Shown here: piece after piece, positions 37,580 through 46,006 of the stretch
Layout: each line of letters starts with the position of its first letter
Position numbering within the stretch: the first letter of the stretch is position 1
DNA from: RUG12461 sp045657665
Lineage (GTDB): Bacteria > Bacillota > Clostridia > Lachnospirales > Lachnospiraceae
Length of the DNA stretch: 64,000 nt
Direction: 5' to 3'
Assembly: GCA_045657665.1 (NCBI GenBank)
Contig: JAZOTN010000001.1
Span: forward strand, 1 to 64,000
Program-made: the position numbers and the translations under genes
The notes under the pieces: generated by a model
Told to the model about the DNA's origin: nothing
Database searches by the model: none
Seen by the model: the letters and a program-made list of their open reading frames with translations, nothing else

Positions 37580-37831
37580 GTGAGTCAGAAAAAGGTTGAT
37601 GAATATAAAAAACAGAAGGCGAATCGCGGTAAGCTGATAAAGCGCGAAAAACGGATCGTCTTTTTGGAGAAACTGCTGGGAATTGTTGTTGCGGCGGCTG
37701 TTGTATTCTGGATCGGTTTTTCGATTTACCGCTACGGAGGGAGCGCGGCGAATGCCGAGGAGAAACCCATTAATTATACGGATGTGAATCTTTCCGCAAT
37801 CTATGATTTTGAAAGCTCGCTGTCAGAATGA
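37580..37831 (+). CDS. small single-pass membrane protein
   Basis: The 83-aa product starts with GTG and has a basic N-terminal region (KKQKANRGKLIKREKR), one transmembrane helix at about residues 33-50 and a short outer tail with an acidic end. I do not recognise a family. The start is uncertain because a strong GGAGGAG lies about 20 nt upstream. It precedes the CNNM/CorC gene by 16 bp and is probably in its operon. Confidence 0.6.
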   Translation: MSQKKVDEYKKQKANRGKLIKREKRIVFLEKLLGIVVAAAVVFWIGFSIYRYGGSAANAEEKPINYTDVNLSAIYDFESSLSE

Positions 37832-37847
37832 GGTACAGGTGGCGTAA

Positions 37848-39152
37848 TTGGACAGTGACATAGTAATTGAGATTATTATTCTCATTATATTGCTGCTGCT
37901 TTCCGCGTTTTTTTCATCGGCGGAGACCGCTCTTACCACGGTAAGCCGTATTCGGATGCGGACACTTGCCGAGGATGGAGACAAGCGGGCAGCCCGTGTA
38001 TTGAAGGTCAAGGATCAGGGCCCAAAGATGCTCAGTGCGATCCTGATCGGAAACAATATAGTGAATCTATCTGCGTCAGCATTAACGACCGCGGTTGTGA
38101 TGCGCCTGTTTGGCGGGGTCGCAACGGGGATTGCTACCGGTGTGCTGACGCTTCTGATCCTGATATTCGGTGAAATTTCCCCAAAAACAATCGCAACGAT
38201 GCGTGCGGAGAAGCTTTCCATGGCTTACGCTCCGGTGATTTATGCACTCATCATAGTGCTGACGCCGGTCATTTTTGCTGTCAACTTTCTGTCCGGACTG
38301 TTCCTTCGACTGTTCGGAATCAAGGAGGGCGTGCAGAGCGAGGCGATCACGGAGGATGAACTCCGTACGATCGTGGATGTGAGCCAGGAGAACGGCGTCA
38401 TAGAAAACGAGGAACGTGAGATCATTCAGAAAGTCTTTGATTTCACGGACGCGAAGGCACAGGAGGTCATGGTTCCGAGAAATCATATGACTTCTACGGA
38501 TGTGACGGTCAGTTATGACGACTTGATGGAGCTGTTCCGTGAGAGCCACTTTTCTAGGATTCCTGTGACCGAGGAAGAAACGGACGATGTTGTCGGTATC
38601 ATTTACCTCAAGGATCTGATCTTTTATGAGGATAAGGGGCATTTTTCCGCGCGGGATATCATGCGGGAGCCGTTCTTTACCTATGAGAATAAAAATACCG
38701 CGGATCTGCTCGCAGATATGCGGGCGGCATCCATCAGTATTGCCATTGTTCTGGATGAATACGGCGCAACGGCGGGTATGATCTCCCTGGAGGATCTTCT
38801 GGAGGAGATCGTCGGCGAGATCCGCGACGAATATGATTCCAATGAGGAAGAGGATATCAAAGAACTTGGTGAAAGGGAGTATTCGATCCGCGGTGCGGCG
38901 AATCTTGAAGATGTCTCGGAGAAACTGTTGCTTCCGTTTAAGAGTGAGGATTCGGACTCGATCGGAGGATACCTTCTCGAGCTTCTCGGACATGTCCCGG
39001 AAGAGGGCGAGGAGGCGAAAACGGAAGAAGGTTACCGGCTTACCGTTGAAAAAATGGAAGCAAAGAGTATCGTATCCGTGAGACTTGTGATTCCGGAAAA
39101 GGAAGAGACGGGCGAAGAGGAAGCTCCTGAGAAGGAAGCAAAAACTTTATAA
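37848..39152 (+). CDS. CNNM/CorC-HlyC family protein (DUF21, CBS pair)
   Basis: The 434-aa protein has an N-terminal DUF21 membrane domain with four hydrophobic segments (residues 5-170; FFSSAETALTTVSRIRMR), two CBS domains (about 205-325; VMVPRNHM, FSRIPVTEEETDDVVGIIYLKDL) and a CorC_HlyC domain at the end. The family is involved in Mg2+ or other divalent-cation transport and homeostasis. The start appears to be TTG at 37848, weakly supported by AGGTGG. The last 30 residues are rich in Glu. Confidence 0.88.
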   Translation: MDSDIVIEIIILIILLLLSAFFSSAETALTTVSRIRMRTLAEDGDKRAARVLKVKDQGPKMLSAILIGNNIVNLSASALTTAVVMRLFGGVATGIATGVLTLLILIFGEISPKTIATMRAEKLSMAYAPVIYALIIVLTPVIFAVNFLSGLFLRLFGIKEGVQSEAITEDELRTIVDVSQENGVIENEEREIIQKVFDFTDAKAQEVMVPRNHMTSTDVTVSYDDLMELFRESHFSRIPVTEEETDDVVGIIYLKDLIFYEDKGHFSARDIMREPFFTYENKNTADLLADMRAASISIAIVLDEYGATAGMISLEDLLEEIVGEIRDEYDSNEEEDIKELGEREYSIRGAANLEDVSEKLLLPFKSEDSDSIGGYLLELLGHVPEEGEEAKTEEGYRLTVEKMEAKSIVSVRLVIPEKEETGEEEAPEKEAKTL

Positions 39153-39161
39153 AAACTTTAT

Positions 39162-39196
39162 TTGTATTTTTTGCCCCGGGCTGTTATACTCGATTC
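39162..39196 (+). promoter_or_regulatory. promoter placing transcription start at the ATG (leaderless)
   Basis: TTGTAT (39162-39167), a 17-bp spacer and TATACT (39185-39190) end 6 nt before the ATG at 39197. No Shine-Dalgarno sequence is present. It is the third promoter of this design in the window. Confidence 0.6.
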
Positions 39197-39865
39197 ATGA
39201 ACAGGATCAGTTCATTCTTTGCAGGCTTTATCCCGCAGTATATCAGTGCCGGGGCGATTCTTGGATTTCTTAAGATTTTCAGCTTTCGTATCCCAGAGAA
39301 AACGAGAAACAGGCATTTTCAGACGAATGAAAAGGCATGGAAGGACGCAGAAAAAAAGGCTGTGTCTGGCATTTTTATTGAGCGTCAGTCTGAGCTTTCC
39401 GGTTTGGTGCTTGGAAAAGAAAAGGCGGATTATAACGCCTGTGAAGTGATCGCTGCGTATAATGCCTGCGTGTCCATGAAAGAGACGGTGTCATTTCCGG
39501 AGCTTCTCTCCGAGTTTGAACGGCTGGGGCTGGTGTTTTTCGGGGGCTTCGGTACGGCACCTGACAGATTGGTCCGGTATTTCCGGGCAAAAGGGTGTTC
39601 TGTATCGGAACTGAAGAGCAGGCGGATGACAAAGGAAGCCGTTGGATCCATGCAAAAAGATCATGAGGTCTACTTGCTGACGGCATTTAATGACCGTAAA
39701 AACATCCTTTCCGAGGTGCATACGGTCTGTATTTCCAAGGAAGAAGACGGATTCCGGATTCATAACGGGGGACTTCCGGACCGCTCTTTTTTGACGCTCC
39801 AGGAAGCAGTGGACGGATTCAATGGAGGAAGGGGGAAGCCGATCGTACTGATCGGGGTTAATTAA
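39197..39865 (+). CDS. hypothetical protein with a possible papain-like fold
   Basis: The 222-aa protein has a hydrophobic N-terminal segment and a region from residue 75 on that is suggestive of C39/papain-like peptidases: DYNACEVIAAYNAC (possible catalytic Cys in an N-terminal helix), then EVHTVCISKEEDGFRIHNGG (possible His and Asn). The order Cys-His-Asn fits the fold, but overall similarity is weak, so this is inference. It precedes the Ser/Thr kinase by 21 bp. The mRNA appears leaderless. Confidence 0.5.
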   Translation: MNRISSFFAGFIPQYISAGAILGFLKIFSFRIPEKTRNRHFQTNEKAWKDAEKKAVSGIFIERQSELSGLVLGKEKADYNACEVIAAYNACVSMKETVSFPELLSEFERLGLVFFGGFGTAPDRLVRYFRAKGCSVSELKSRRMTKEAVGSMQKDHEVYLLTAFNDRKNILSEVHTVCISKEEDGFRIHNGGLPDRSFLTLQEAVDGFNGGRGKPIVLIGVN

Positions 39866-39886
39866 TTAAGAAAGGAGAGGGATGAT

Positions 39887-41212
39887 TTGCTGAGAAACAA
39901 CCAAATACTGGCCGGGAGCTATGAGATCGAGGGGCTCCTCGGGAGCGGCGGCATGGGGAACGTTTATCTCGCCAGAGATATCCGGCGGGGAGGACGGGTC
40001 GCCGTAAAAGAACGGCTCGGCAGGTCCGACGGAGCGGATGAATTGCTCCGGGAAGCGGAGATCATGGGAAAACTCCGGCACAAGGGTCTTCCGAGACTTC
40101 GAAAGGCATTTCGTGAACGGGGCAGCGTTTATCTCGTCATGGATTATGTGGAGGGAGAGACCCTGAAGTCGGTGCTGGCGGAGGAAGGACGGCTTTCCGA
40201 AGAAAAAGTGCTCTCCGTCGCCAGGGAGCTTGCCGATATCCTGCGTTATCTGCACGGGCTGTGGCCGCCGGTCTATTATCTCGATCTGAAGCCGTCCAAC
40301 ATTCTGATTGATGGGGAAGGAGGAGTAAGGCTTATCGATTTCGGTGCTGCCAGGGAGACAGGCGGTTCCCGGAATAAGATGCCTGTTTCATTAACCCGCG
40401 GTTATGCAGCGCCTGAGCAATATCTGGGCGACAGGATGGACGAGCGGACCGATCTTTACGCACTGGGCGTAACACTTCATTTTCTTCTGACAGGGAAGAA
40501 TCCAAACGAACCTCCGTTTCTATTCGAGGACGTCAGGAAATTAAATCCAAAAATAACAAAAGAAACTGCAGAACTGGTACGAAAACTTCTCGACCCTGCG
40601 CCCGAAAAAAGGGTGCAAAGCGCCGGAGAGCTGCTTTCCGCGCTCAGTAAGACCGGAAAAAAGCATATTTTTACAGATCGAACGAAACAGAAGCGGCTGT
40701 TTCTCGGAGGTACGGCAGCGGCAGTTGTTATGATGCTCGTCATCACGGGAGGAGCCGGAGGGAAAGAAACGAAAAACGGAGGAGAGATCCGTTTTTCTCT
40801 CGCGCCCGGTAATTATAACGGATACCAGCTTCTCCTGGTGGATTTCGACCGGGAAGATGGGAAACTATATTACACGACAGACGGGTCCGAGCCGACGAGG
40901 GAGAGCGAGGTCTATATGGACGGGATCGTGCTCTCGAGGCCGGAGGTGAAGGTTCGCGTTCGGCTTTTATCCTTTGACGGGGAAAGCAGGGAGGAAAGCG
41001 CGGACTATACGATCACCGCTGCAGAGGAGACGATTGATATCGATCAGGAAAGTGAGGCAGCATGGGATATTTATTATGCACTCGACAAAAAATGGACCGA
41101 ACCGCTTTATAATTATGAGCTTGCCGAGATTCGTTCGCTTCCGGCAAGGGACCTGACGGAGGAGAATCAATGGCTGATGGAATACATGCCGTTTCTGCGA
41201 GACGGATCCTGA
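39887..41212 (+). CDS. membrane Ser/Thr protein kinase
   Basis: The 441-aa protein has a Hanks-type kinase domain (residues 8-265): glycine loop GSGGMGNVY, VAVKE with the ATP lysine, YLDLKPSNILI in place of the usual HRDLKPSNI, and LIDFGAARE. One transmembrane helix (about 270-290) follows, then an outer region with KLYYTTDGSEPTRESEVY, a chitobiase/hexosaminidase C-terminal-type module often found in surface proteins. The start is TTG after AAAGGAGAGG. The gene overlaps the VWA gene by 43 bp, so the two are coupled. Unlike PrkC it has no PASTA repeats. Confidence 0.88.
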   Translation: MLRNNQILAGSYEIEGLLGSGGMGNVYLARDIRRGGRVAVKERLGRSDGADELLREAEIMGKLRHKGLPRLRKAFRERGSVYLVMDYVEGETLKSVLAEEGRLSEEKVLSVARELADILRYLHGLWPPVYYLDLKPSNILIDGEGGVRLIDFGAARETGGSRNKMPVSLTRGYAAPEQYLGDRMDERTDLYALGVTLHFLLTGKNPNEPPFLFEDVRKLNPKITKETAELVRKLLDPAPEKRVQSAGELLSALSKTGKKHIFTDRTKQKRLFLGGTAAAVVMMLVITGGAGGKETKNGGEIRFSLAPGNYNGYQLLLVDFDREDGKLYYTTDGSEPTRESEVYMDGIVLSRPEVKVRVRLLSFDGESREESADYTITAAEETIDIDQESEAAWDIYYALDKKWTEPLYNYELAEIRSLPARDLTEENQWLMEYMPFLRDGS

Positions 41213-41943
41213 TCCTTGCAGCAGTGCTGCTCATTCTGGGCGGGAATTACTGTTTCCAGAAGGTCTCTTCGGATAATCGGGAAAAAAGCGGAGCAGTCTG
41301 CTTTGCTCTGGACTGCAGTGTCAGTATGGCAGGAGAGGAGCTTGACGCTGCAAAGGAAGAGCTGCGTCGTCTGGCGGCACAGATCCCATCCGGTATCCGG
41401 ATGTCCCTCGTTTCCTTTCGCAGAAATGCGGAACTTCTGGTTCCCCTTACCGAGTCGCGATCAGATGTGGTCAGTGCTGCGGAATGCCTGACGGCTGCAG
41501 GGAAAACAGGTATTTCGGAGGGACTCAGGGTGGCAGCGGAGTCTCTTTATAAGGAGGAGGGAAAAAAGACGGTACTGCTCTTTACTGACGGGAGGAACGG
41601 AGAAGAGCGGATCGAAAAGGAAATTCGGGAGGACTTAAAGCGCCAGGGAATTGTCCTCTCCGTGATCGGAATGTCGGAAAACGAAAATGGCGAGTTGCTC
41701 GAAGTCGCAGAGGAAAGCGGAGGAAGCTTTGTGAATGCTTATGCCGGAGAGGAGATGCGACTCAGATTTGATGCCGGGAATAAAGACGGGTCGTTTATTC
41801 TTCTCTGTGCGGTGGTGGAATCACTGGCGGCAGTCCTCATTATCCTGTTTGCAGGAAGAAAAACGGCCAAAAAAAGGCAGGGGAGTGTTCCTCTGCCAAA
41901 TGCCGGTTATTTAAAGAAAGAAGAGATCCGAAAGATTCTGTGA
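41170..41943 (+). CDS. membrane-anchored VWA-domain protein
   Basis: The 257-aa protein has an N-terminal hydrophobic segment (about residues 12-30), a von Willebrand A domain (about 40-205) with the metal site FALDCSVSMAG, the matching Thr/Asp in LLFTDGRNG, and a second transmembrane helix (about 213-232) followed by a basic cytoplasmic tail. The domain should be outside the cell. It overlaps the kinase gene by 43 bp and could present or sense a ligand in the same pathway. Confidence 0.82.
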   Translation: MADGIHAVSARRILILAAVLLILGGNYCFQKVSSDNREKSGAVCFALDCSVSMAGEELDAAKEELRRLAAQIPSGIRMSLVSFRRNAELLVPLTESRSDVVSAAECLTAAGKTGISEGLRVAAESLYKEEGKKTVLLFTDGRNGEERIEKEIREDLKRQGIVLSVIGMSENENGELLEVAEESGGSFVNAYAGEEMRLRFDAGNKDGSFILLCAVVESLAAVLIILFAGRKTAKKRQGSVPLPNAGYLKKEEIRKIL

Positions 41944-41948
41944 GCCGA

Positions 41949-42743
41949 TCAGGCCAGGATCGCCTTATCGCTTGAAAACTCCTGGCCGCTGATCTCCTCG
42001 AATTTCTGAAGGAGGTCCTCTACGGAGAGTTTCTTTTTATCTTCGCCTGAAATGTCGAGGATGATACGTCCCTCATGCATCATGATGAGACGGTTTCCGT
42101 GGACGATGGCATCCTTCATGTTGTGTGTGACCATGAGGGCGGTGAGACCGTGATCCCGGATGATCTTGTCGGAGAGATCCAGTACCGTGGCGGCGGTTTT
42201 CGGATCCAGTGCCGCGGTATGCTCATCAAGGAGCAGGAGTTTCGGTTTTTCCAGAGTTGCCATAAGGAGCGTTAAGGACTGGCGCTGGCCGCCGGAAAGA
42301 AGTCCGACTTTTGTTGTCATACGGTCTTCGAGTCTCAGGTTCAGTTCTTTCAGCTGTTCGCGGTAATGCTCGCGTTCGGTTTTATGGATCCCCCAGAGGA
42401 GTCCCCGTTTTTTTCCGCGTCTGGCAGCCAGAGCCAGGTTCTCGTCAATCTGCATGGTGGCAGCGGTTCCGGTCATGGGATCCTGGAATACACGGCCGAT
42501 ATAAGCGGCGCGCTTGAATTCGGGAAGTCCCGTGACATCTACGCCGTCGATCACAATGCTGCCTTCGTCCACCGGCCAGGTACCGGCAATGGCGTTGAGG
42601 AGTGTCGATTTTCCGGCGCCGTTCCCTCCGATGATCGTGACGAAATCGCCTTCCGCGAGCTCTAAATCGACGCCGTTTAACGCGACCTTTTCATTGATCG
42701 TGTCCGGATTGAAGGTTTTATGTATATTGGAAAGTTTTAACAT
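41949..42743 (-). CDS. ABC transporter ATP-binding protein (TrpZ-like)
   Basis: The 264-aa ATPase has Walker A GGNGAGKST (about residues 39-47), signature LSGGQRQ (about 149), Walker B LLLLDEHTA and the switch His in VTHN. With the permease upstream it resembles the importers associated with PF04392 binding proteins (tryptophan/tyrosine type). It is the second gene of a minus-strand pair; GGAAAC lies before its ATG. Confidence 0.88.
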   Translation of the reverse strand: MLKLSNIHKTFNPDTINEKVALNGVDLELAEGDFVTIIGGNGAGKSTLLNAIAGTWPVDEGSIVIDGVDVTGLPEFKRAAYIGRVFQDPMTGTAATMQIDENLALAARRGKKRGLLWGIHKTEREHYREQLKELNLRLEDRMTTKVGLLSGGQRQSLTLLMATLEKPKLLLLDEHTAALDPKTAATVLDLSDKIIRDHGLTALMVTHNMKDAIVHGNRLIMMHEGRIILDISGEDKKKLSVEDLLQKFEEISGQEFSSDKAILA

Positions 42744-42780
42744 GGTACGTTTCCTTTCTTAATATCCCGCTTTTTATGCA

Positions 42781-43719
42781 TTATCGGGCGTTTTTGGCCG
42801 CTTTTCGGAAGGAACTCTTACTCTTTGACCTGAGATAGGGAACCGCCAGGAAGACTGCGACGATGACCGCGGTAAAAAGCTTGAGATCATCCGTCGGCAT
42901 CTTGAGCCAGAGGATAAGCCCGATCACGAGATAGTAAACGATTCCGCCGACCACGACAAAGGAGAGGCGGAGTGCGAAATTCAAATGCTTTTTCAGCAGC
43001 GCGTCACCGAGTACTTCGCCGATGATGACGGCGGCCAGTCCGATCACGATGGCGCCGCGTGCCATCTGGACATCGGCAAAGCCCTGATACTGCGCGAGAA
43101 GTCCGCCGGACAATGCGACGAGTGCATTGCTGATGGCAAGTCCGATCAGCTCCATGCTCTGCGTGTTGATACCCTGTGCTTTACTCATGGCGCGATTGCA
43201 GCCGGTAGCACGAAGAGCGGAGCCCTGTTCCGTTCCGAAATACCAGTACATGACCGCGATGATGATCGCTACGAAGATCAGAGCGATGATGATCGAGGAA
43301 GAGACGTTGCGGAGCGAAAGAATGAGTGGATACTTATCCACGCTGATCGCCTGATTGGCACCACCGAGAATGTTAAGATTGATGGAATAAAGGCCGATCT
43401 GCGAGAGGATCCCGGCAAGGATCGGAGGGATACCGAGCTTTGTGTGGAGAAGTCCGGTGACGAGTCCTGCAAGTGCTCCGACTGCAACGGCGATCGTAAG
43501 GGCAAGCCAGACCGGCATTCCTCCGATCGTCAGCATGACAGTGACCGCACCGCCGGTTGCCATGGATCCGTCGACGGTCAGATCGGCGATATCAAGCAGC
43601 CGGAATGTGATATAGACGCCAAGCGCCATGATGCCCCAGATGATGCCCTGGGCAATGTTTCCCGGAAGTGCGTTGACAAACGCCATCGGGTTAAGGGATG
43701 AAAAATATGCTGCAACCAT
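42781..43719 (-). CDS. ABC transporter permease (TrpY-like)
   Basis: The 312-aa permease starts at the ATG at 43719 (MVAAYFSSLNP), preceded by GAAAGGAA; the open frame runs to 43782 but without a ribosome binding site. About eight to nine transmembrane helices and the FRLLDIADLTVDGSMATGGAV segment match the LivH-like permeases of PF04392 systems. No gene for a substrate-binding protein lies in the 245-bp gap upstream, which instead holds a palindromic element. Confidence 0.85.
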   Translation of the reverse strand: MVAAYFSSLNPMAFVNALPGNIAQGIIWGIMALGVYITFRLLDIADLTVDGSMATGGAVTVMLTIGGMPVWLALTIAVAVGALAGLVTGLLHTKLGIPPILAGILSQIGLYSINLNILGGANQAISVDKYPLILSLRNVSSSIIIALIFVAIIIAVMYWYFGTEQGSALRATGCNRAMSKAQGINTQSMELIGLAISNALVALSGGLLAQYQGFADVQMARGAIVIGLAAVIIGEVLGDALLKKHLNFALRLSFVVVGGIVYYLVIGLILWLKMPTDDLKLFTAVIVAVFLAVPYLRSKSKSSFRKAAKNAR

Positions 43720-43763
43720 AAGCGAAGGTTCCTTTCTTGGGGGAGTAGTATGCAGACAAAGGG

Positions 43764-43900
43764 GTTGTCGCATTAATTGCATGGCACATACGTGCCATGT
43801 GAAATTTGCACAGAAGTTCGCGCGGACATGCTAGCATGTCCGGCCGAACCTTTGCGCAAATCGCGCATGCGGTAAAACCGCATGGCGTTAATGTGACAAA
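43764..43900. repeat. three-hairpin palindromic repeat, copy 1
   Basis: The 137-bp element folds as a closed multi-arm structure. The outer stem is TTGTCGCATTAA / TTAATGTGACAA, extended by GCAGACA/TGTCTGC at 43752/43910. Inside are hairpin ATGGCAC-ATAC-GTGCCAT, a long arm (ATTTGC/GCAAAT, then GTTCG/CGAAC, then CGGACATG/CATGTCCG) and hairpin ATGCGGT/ACCGCAT. Copy 2 at 57710-57845 has the same architecture with paired substitutions. The spurious reading frames that cross it on both strands are not genes. Confidence 0.85.
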
Positions 43901-43964
43901 CCCTGTCTGCAATTTACGTGAAACCAATGCGACAGTAGATGTCTACCTTCTCAATATCAATCCA

Positions 43965-45347
43965 TCATTCTTCTGCGATCAGATCTGCTACATAAACGCC
44001 GCTTGCCGATGCATGGGAAAGGGAGTGCGTGACTCCGCTTCCGTCACCGATACAGAAGAGGCCTTTATGATTCGTCTCCAGCCGCTCCGAGAGTTTTACT
44101 TCCATATTATAGAATTTCACTTCCACCCCATACAGGAGGGTGTCGTCGTTTGCGGTACCCGGGCAGACTTTGTCGAGTGCGTAGATCATTTCGATGATGC
44201 CGTCCATGATACGCTTCGGAAGAACCAGAGAAAGATCGCCCGGTGTCGCGGCAAGAGTGGGATGTACGGTACATTCCGCAATACGTTTTTCAGTACTGCG
44301 CCGTCCCCTTTCCAGATCGCCGAAGCGCTGGAGGATCACGCCGCCGCCGAGCATATTGGAAAGCCTTGCGATGCTTTCGCCATAGCCGTTGCTGTCACGG
44401 AAGGGTTCGGAAAAATGCTTTGCGACAAGCAGAGCAAAGTTGGTGTTTTCCGTACGCTTTTCGGGGTCTTCAAAGCTGTGTCCGTTGACAGTCACGATCC
44501 CGTTGGTATTTTCATTGACCACAAATCCGTAAGGGTTCATGCAGAACGTCCGCACACGGTCTTCGAATTTAGCGGTCTGATAGACGATCTTGCTCTCATA
44601 GAGTTCATCCGTCAGATCGGAGAAGATCACGGCAGGGAGCTCAACGCGGACACCGATGTCGACACGGTTACTCTTGGTGTCAATGGAAAGATCGTTGCAT
44701 ACACTTTCCATCCATTTGCTGCCGCTTCGGCCGACGGATATGATGCATTTTTCACAGTCTGCATGTTCGCTGCCGTAAAAGATCCGGTAGCCACCGGAGA
44801 TGATCTCGATCCGGTCAACTGGCGTGTTGAAATGGAAATTGACAGACTCCCGAAGCTCATTATAGATATTTTCAAGAACAACATAGTTGATGTCTGTTCC
44901 GAGATGGCGTACAGATGCATCCAGCAGGGAAAGTTTGTTCTGCATGCAGAGCTTTTTGAGATGTGTTCCGGCTGTGGAATACATCCTGGTTTCAGCCCCA
45001 CCGTGGCTGACATTGATGTCATCCACGTATTTCATGAGGTTTAATGCTTTTTCCCGGCCAATGTACTCATAAAGCGTTCCGCCGAAGTCGTTGGTGATAT
45101 TATACTTCCCGTCAGAAAAAGCACCTGCGCCGCCGAATCCGCTCATGATCGCGCAGGTTTTGCATTTGATGCAGTTCTTGACTTTATCGCCGTCGATAGG
45201 GCATTTTCTGTTTTCAAGTGCGCTGCCGCTTTCAAAGACAGCAACCTTCAGGTCCGGTTTTTTCTTATGAAGCTCATAAGCTGAAAAAGTGCCGCCCGGA
45301 CCGGCACCAATGATAATAATGTCGTAGTTCATATCCTTTTTCTCCAT
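43965..45347 (-). CDS. FAD-dependent oxidoreductase (COG2509 type)
   Basis: The 460-aa flavoprotein begins with a dinucleotide-binding motif (IIIGAGPGGTFSAYEL) near residue 12. A CPIDGDKVKNCIKCKTCAIMSGFGG segment with several Cys residues (about 49-73) is a hallmark of this uncharacterised group. The C-terminal GLFCIGDGSGVTHSLSHASASG completes the FAD site. The reaction is unknown. An inner ATG at residue 6 is an alternative start. It is monocistronic, upstream of the palindromic element. Confidence 0.82.
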   Translation of the reverse strand: MEKKDMNYDIIIIGAGPGGTFSAYELHKKKPDLKVAVFESGSALENRKCPIDGDKVKNCIKCKTCAIMSGFGGAGAFSDGKYNITNDFGGTLYEYIGREKALNLMKYVDDINVSHGGAETRMYSTAGTHLKKLCMQNKLSLLDASVRHLGTDINYVVLENIYNELRESVNFHFNTPVDRIEIISGGYRIFYGSEHADCEKCIISVGRSGSKWMESVCNDLSIDTKSNRVDIGVRVELPAVIFSDLTDELYESKIVYQTAKFEDRVRTFCMNPYGFVVNENTNGIVTVNGHSFEDPEKRTENTNFALLVAKHFSEPFRDSNGYGESIARLSNMLGGGVILQRFGDLERGRRSTEKRIAECTVHPTLAATPGDLSLVLPKRIMDGIIEMIYALDKVCPGTANDDTLLYGVEVKFYNMEVKLSERLETNHKGLFCIGDGSGVTHSLSHASASGVYVADLIAEE

Positions 45348-45394
45348 AAAAACAAATCCTATTATAGCAAAAATCAGAGAAAAGTGAAATAGTC

Positions 45395-45423
45395 TTGACA
45401 GAAGCTTATTATCTCAGTAAAAT
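45395..45423 (+). promoter_or_regulatory. promoter of apt
   Basis: TTGACA (45395-45400), a 17-bp spacer and TAAAAT (45418-45423) lie 56 bp before the apt start codon. Confidence 0.75.
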
Positions 45424-45478
45424 TGCCTTTATATGGGGCTTCCCGTAATTTTTTTGAATTGAAAAGAGGCGTAAAACC

Positions 45479-46003
45479 ATGAAGAAGGTAGAAGACTATA
45501 TTCGTACTATTCCGGATTATCCGGAACCGGGGATCATGTTCCGTGATGTTACCAGCATTCTGCAGGATGCAGACGGATTGAAGCTTGCGATCGACTCCAT
45601 GATCCACCTGCTGGATGGCGTGGATTTTGATGTGATCGCAGGTGCGGAGTCACGCGGATTTATCTTTGGTATGCCCATCGCATATTCGCTCGGAAAGCCG
45701 TTTGTGCTTGTCCGCAAGGCAGGAAAGCTTCCCTGCGAGACGGTTTCTGCGAGCTATGAACTGGAATACGGCACTGCAACGATCGAGATGCATAAGGATG
45801 CGATCACGCCCGGGCAGAAGGTGGTCCTGGTGGATGACCTGATCGCAACTGGCGGGACGATCGAAGCAGCGGCAGGTCTGGTTGAGAAGCTTGGCGGAGA
45901 AGTCGTCAAGATTATTTTCCTGATGGAGCTTGCCGGACTAAAAGGACGTGAAAAGCTTTCAAAGTATGATGTGGCGTCCGTAGTGTCATATGAAGGGAAA
46001 TAA
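45479..46003 (+). CDS. apt: adenine phosphoribosyltransferase
   Basis: The 174-aa enzyme makes AMP from adenine and PRPP. Diagnostic parts are IRTIPDYPEPGIMFRD (residues 9-24), AGAESRGFIFG and the PRPP loop VVLVDDLIATGGT near 117-129. GAGGCG precedes the ATG. It starts an operon with the Xaa-Pro aminopeptidase gene, 3 bp downstream; relA, often found next to apt, is not here. Confidence 0.96.
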   Translation: MKKVEDYIRTIPDYPEPGIMFRDVTSILQDADGLKLAIDSMIHLLDGVDFDVIAGAESRGFIFGMPIAYSLGKPFVLVRKAGKLPCETVSASYELEYGTATIEMHKDAITPGQKVVLVDDLIATGGTIEAAAGLVEKLGGEVVKIIFLMELAGLKGREKLSKYDVASVVSYEGK

Positions 46004-46006
46004 AGA

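Noticed and set aside
43806..45044. 412-codon plus-strand open frame across the palindromic repeat and the flavoprotein gene
   Set aside because: It is the antisense of the FAD oxidoreductase gene and begins inside the repeat; there is no ribosome binding site and no protein-family character.
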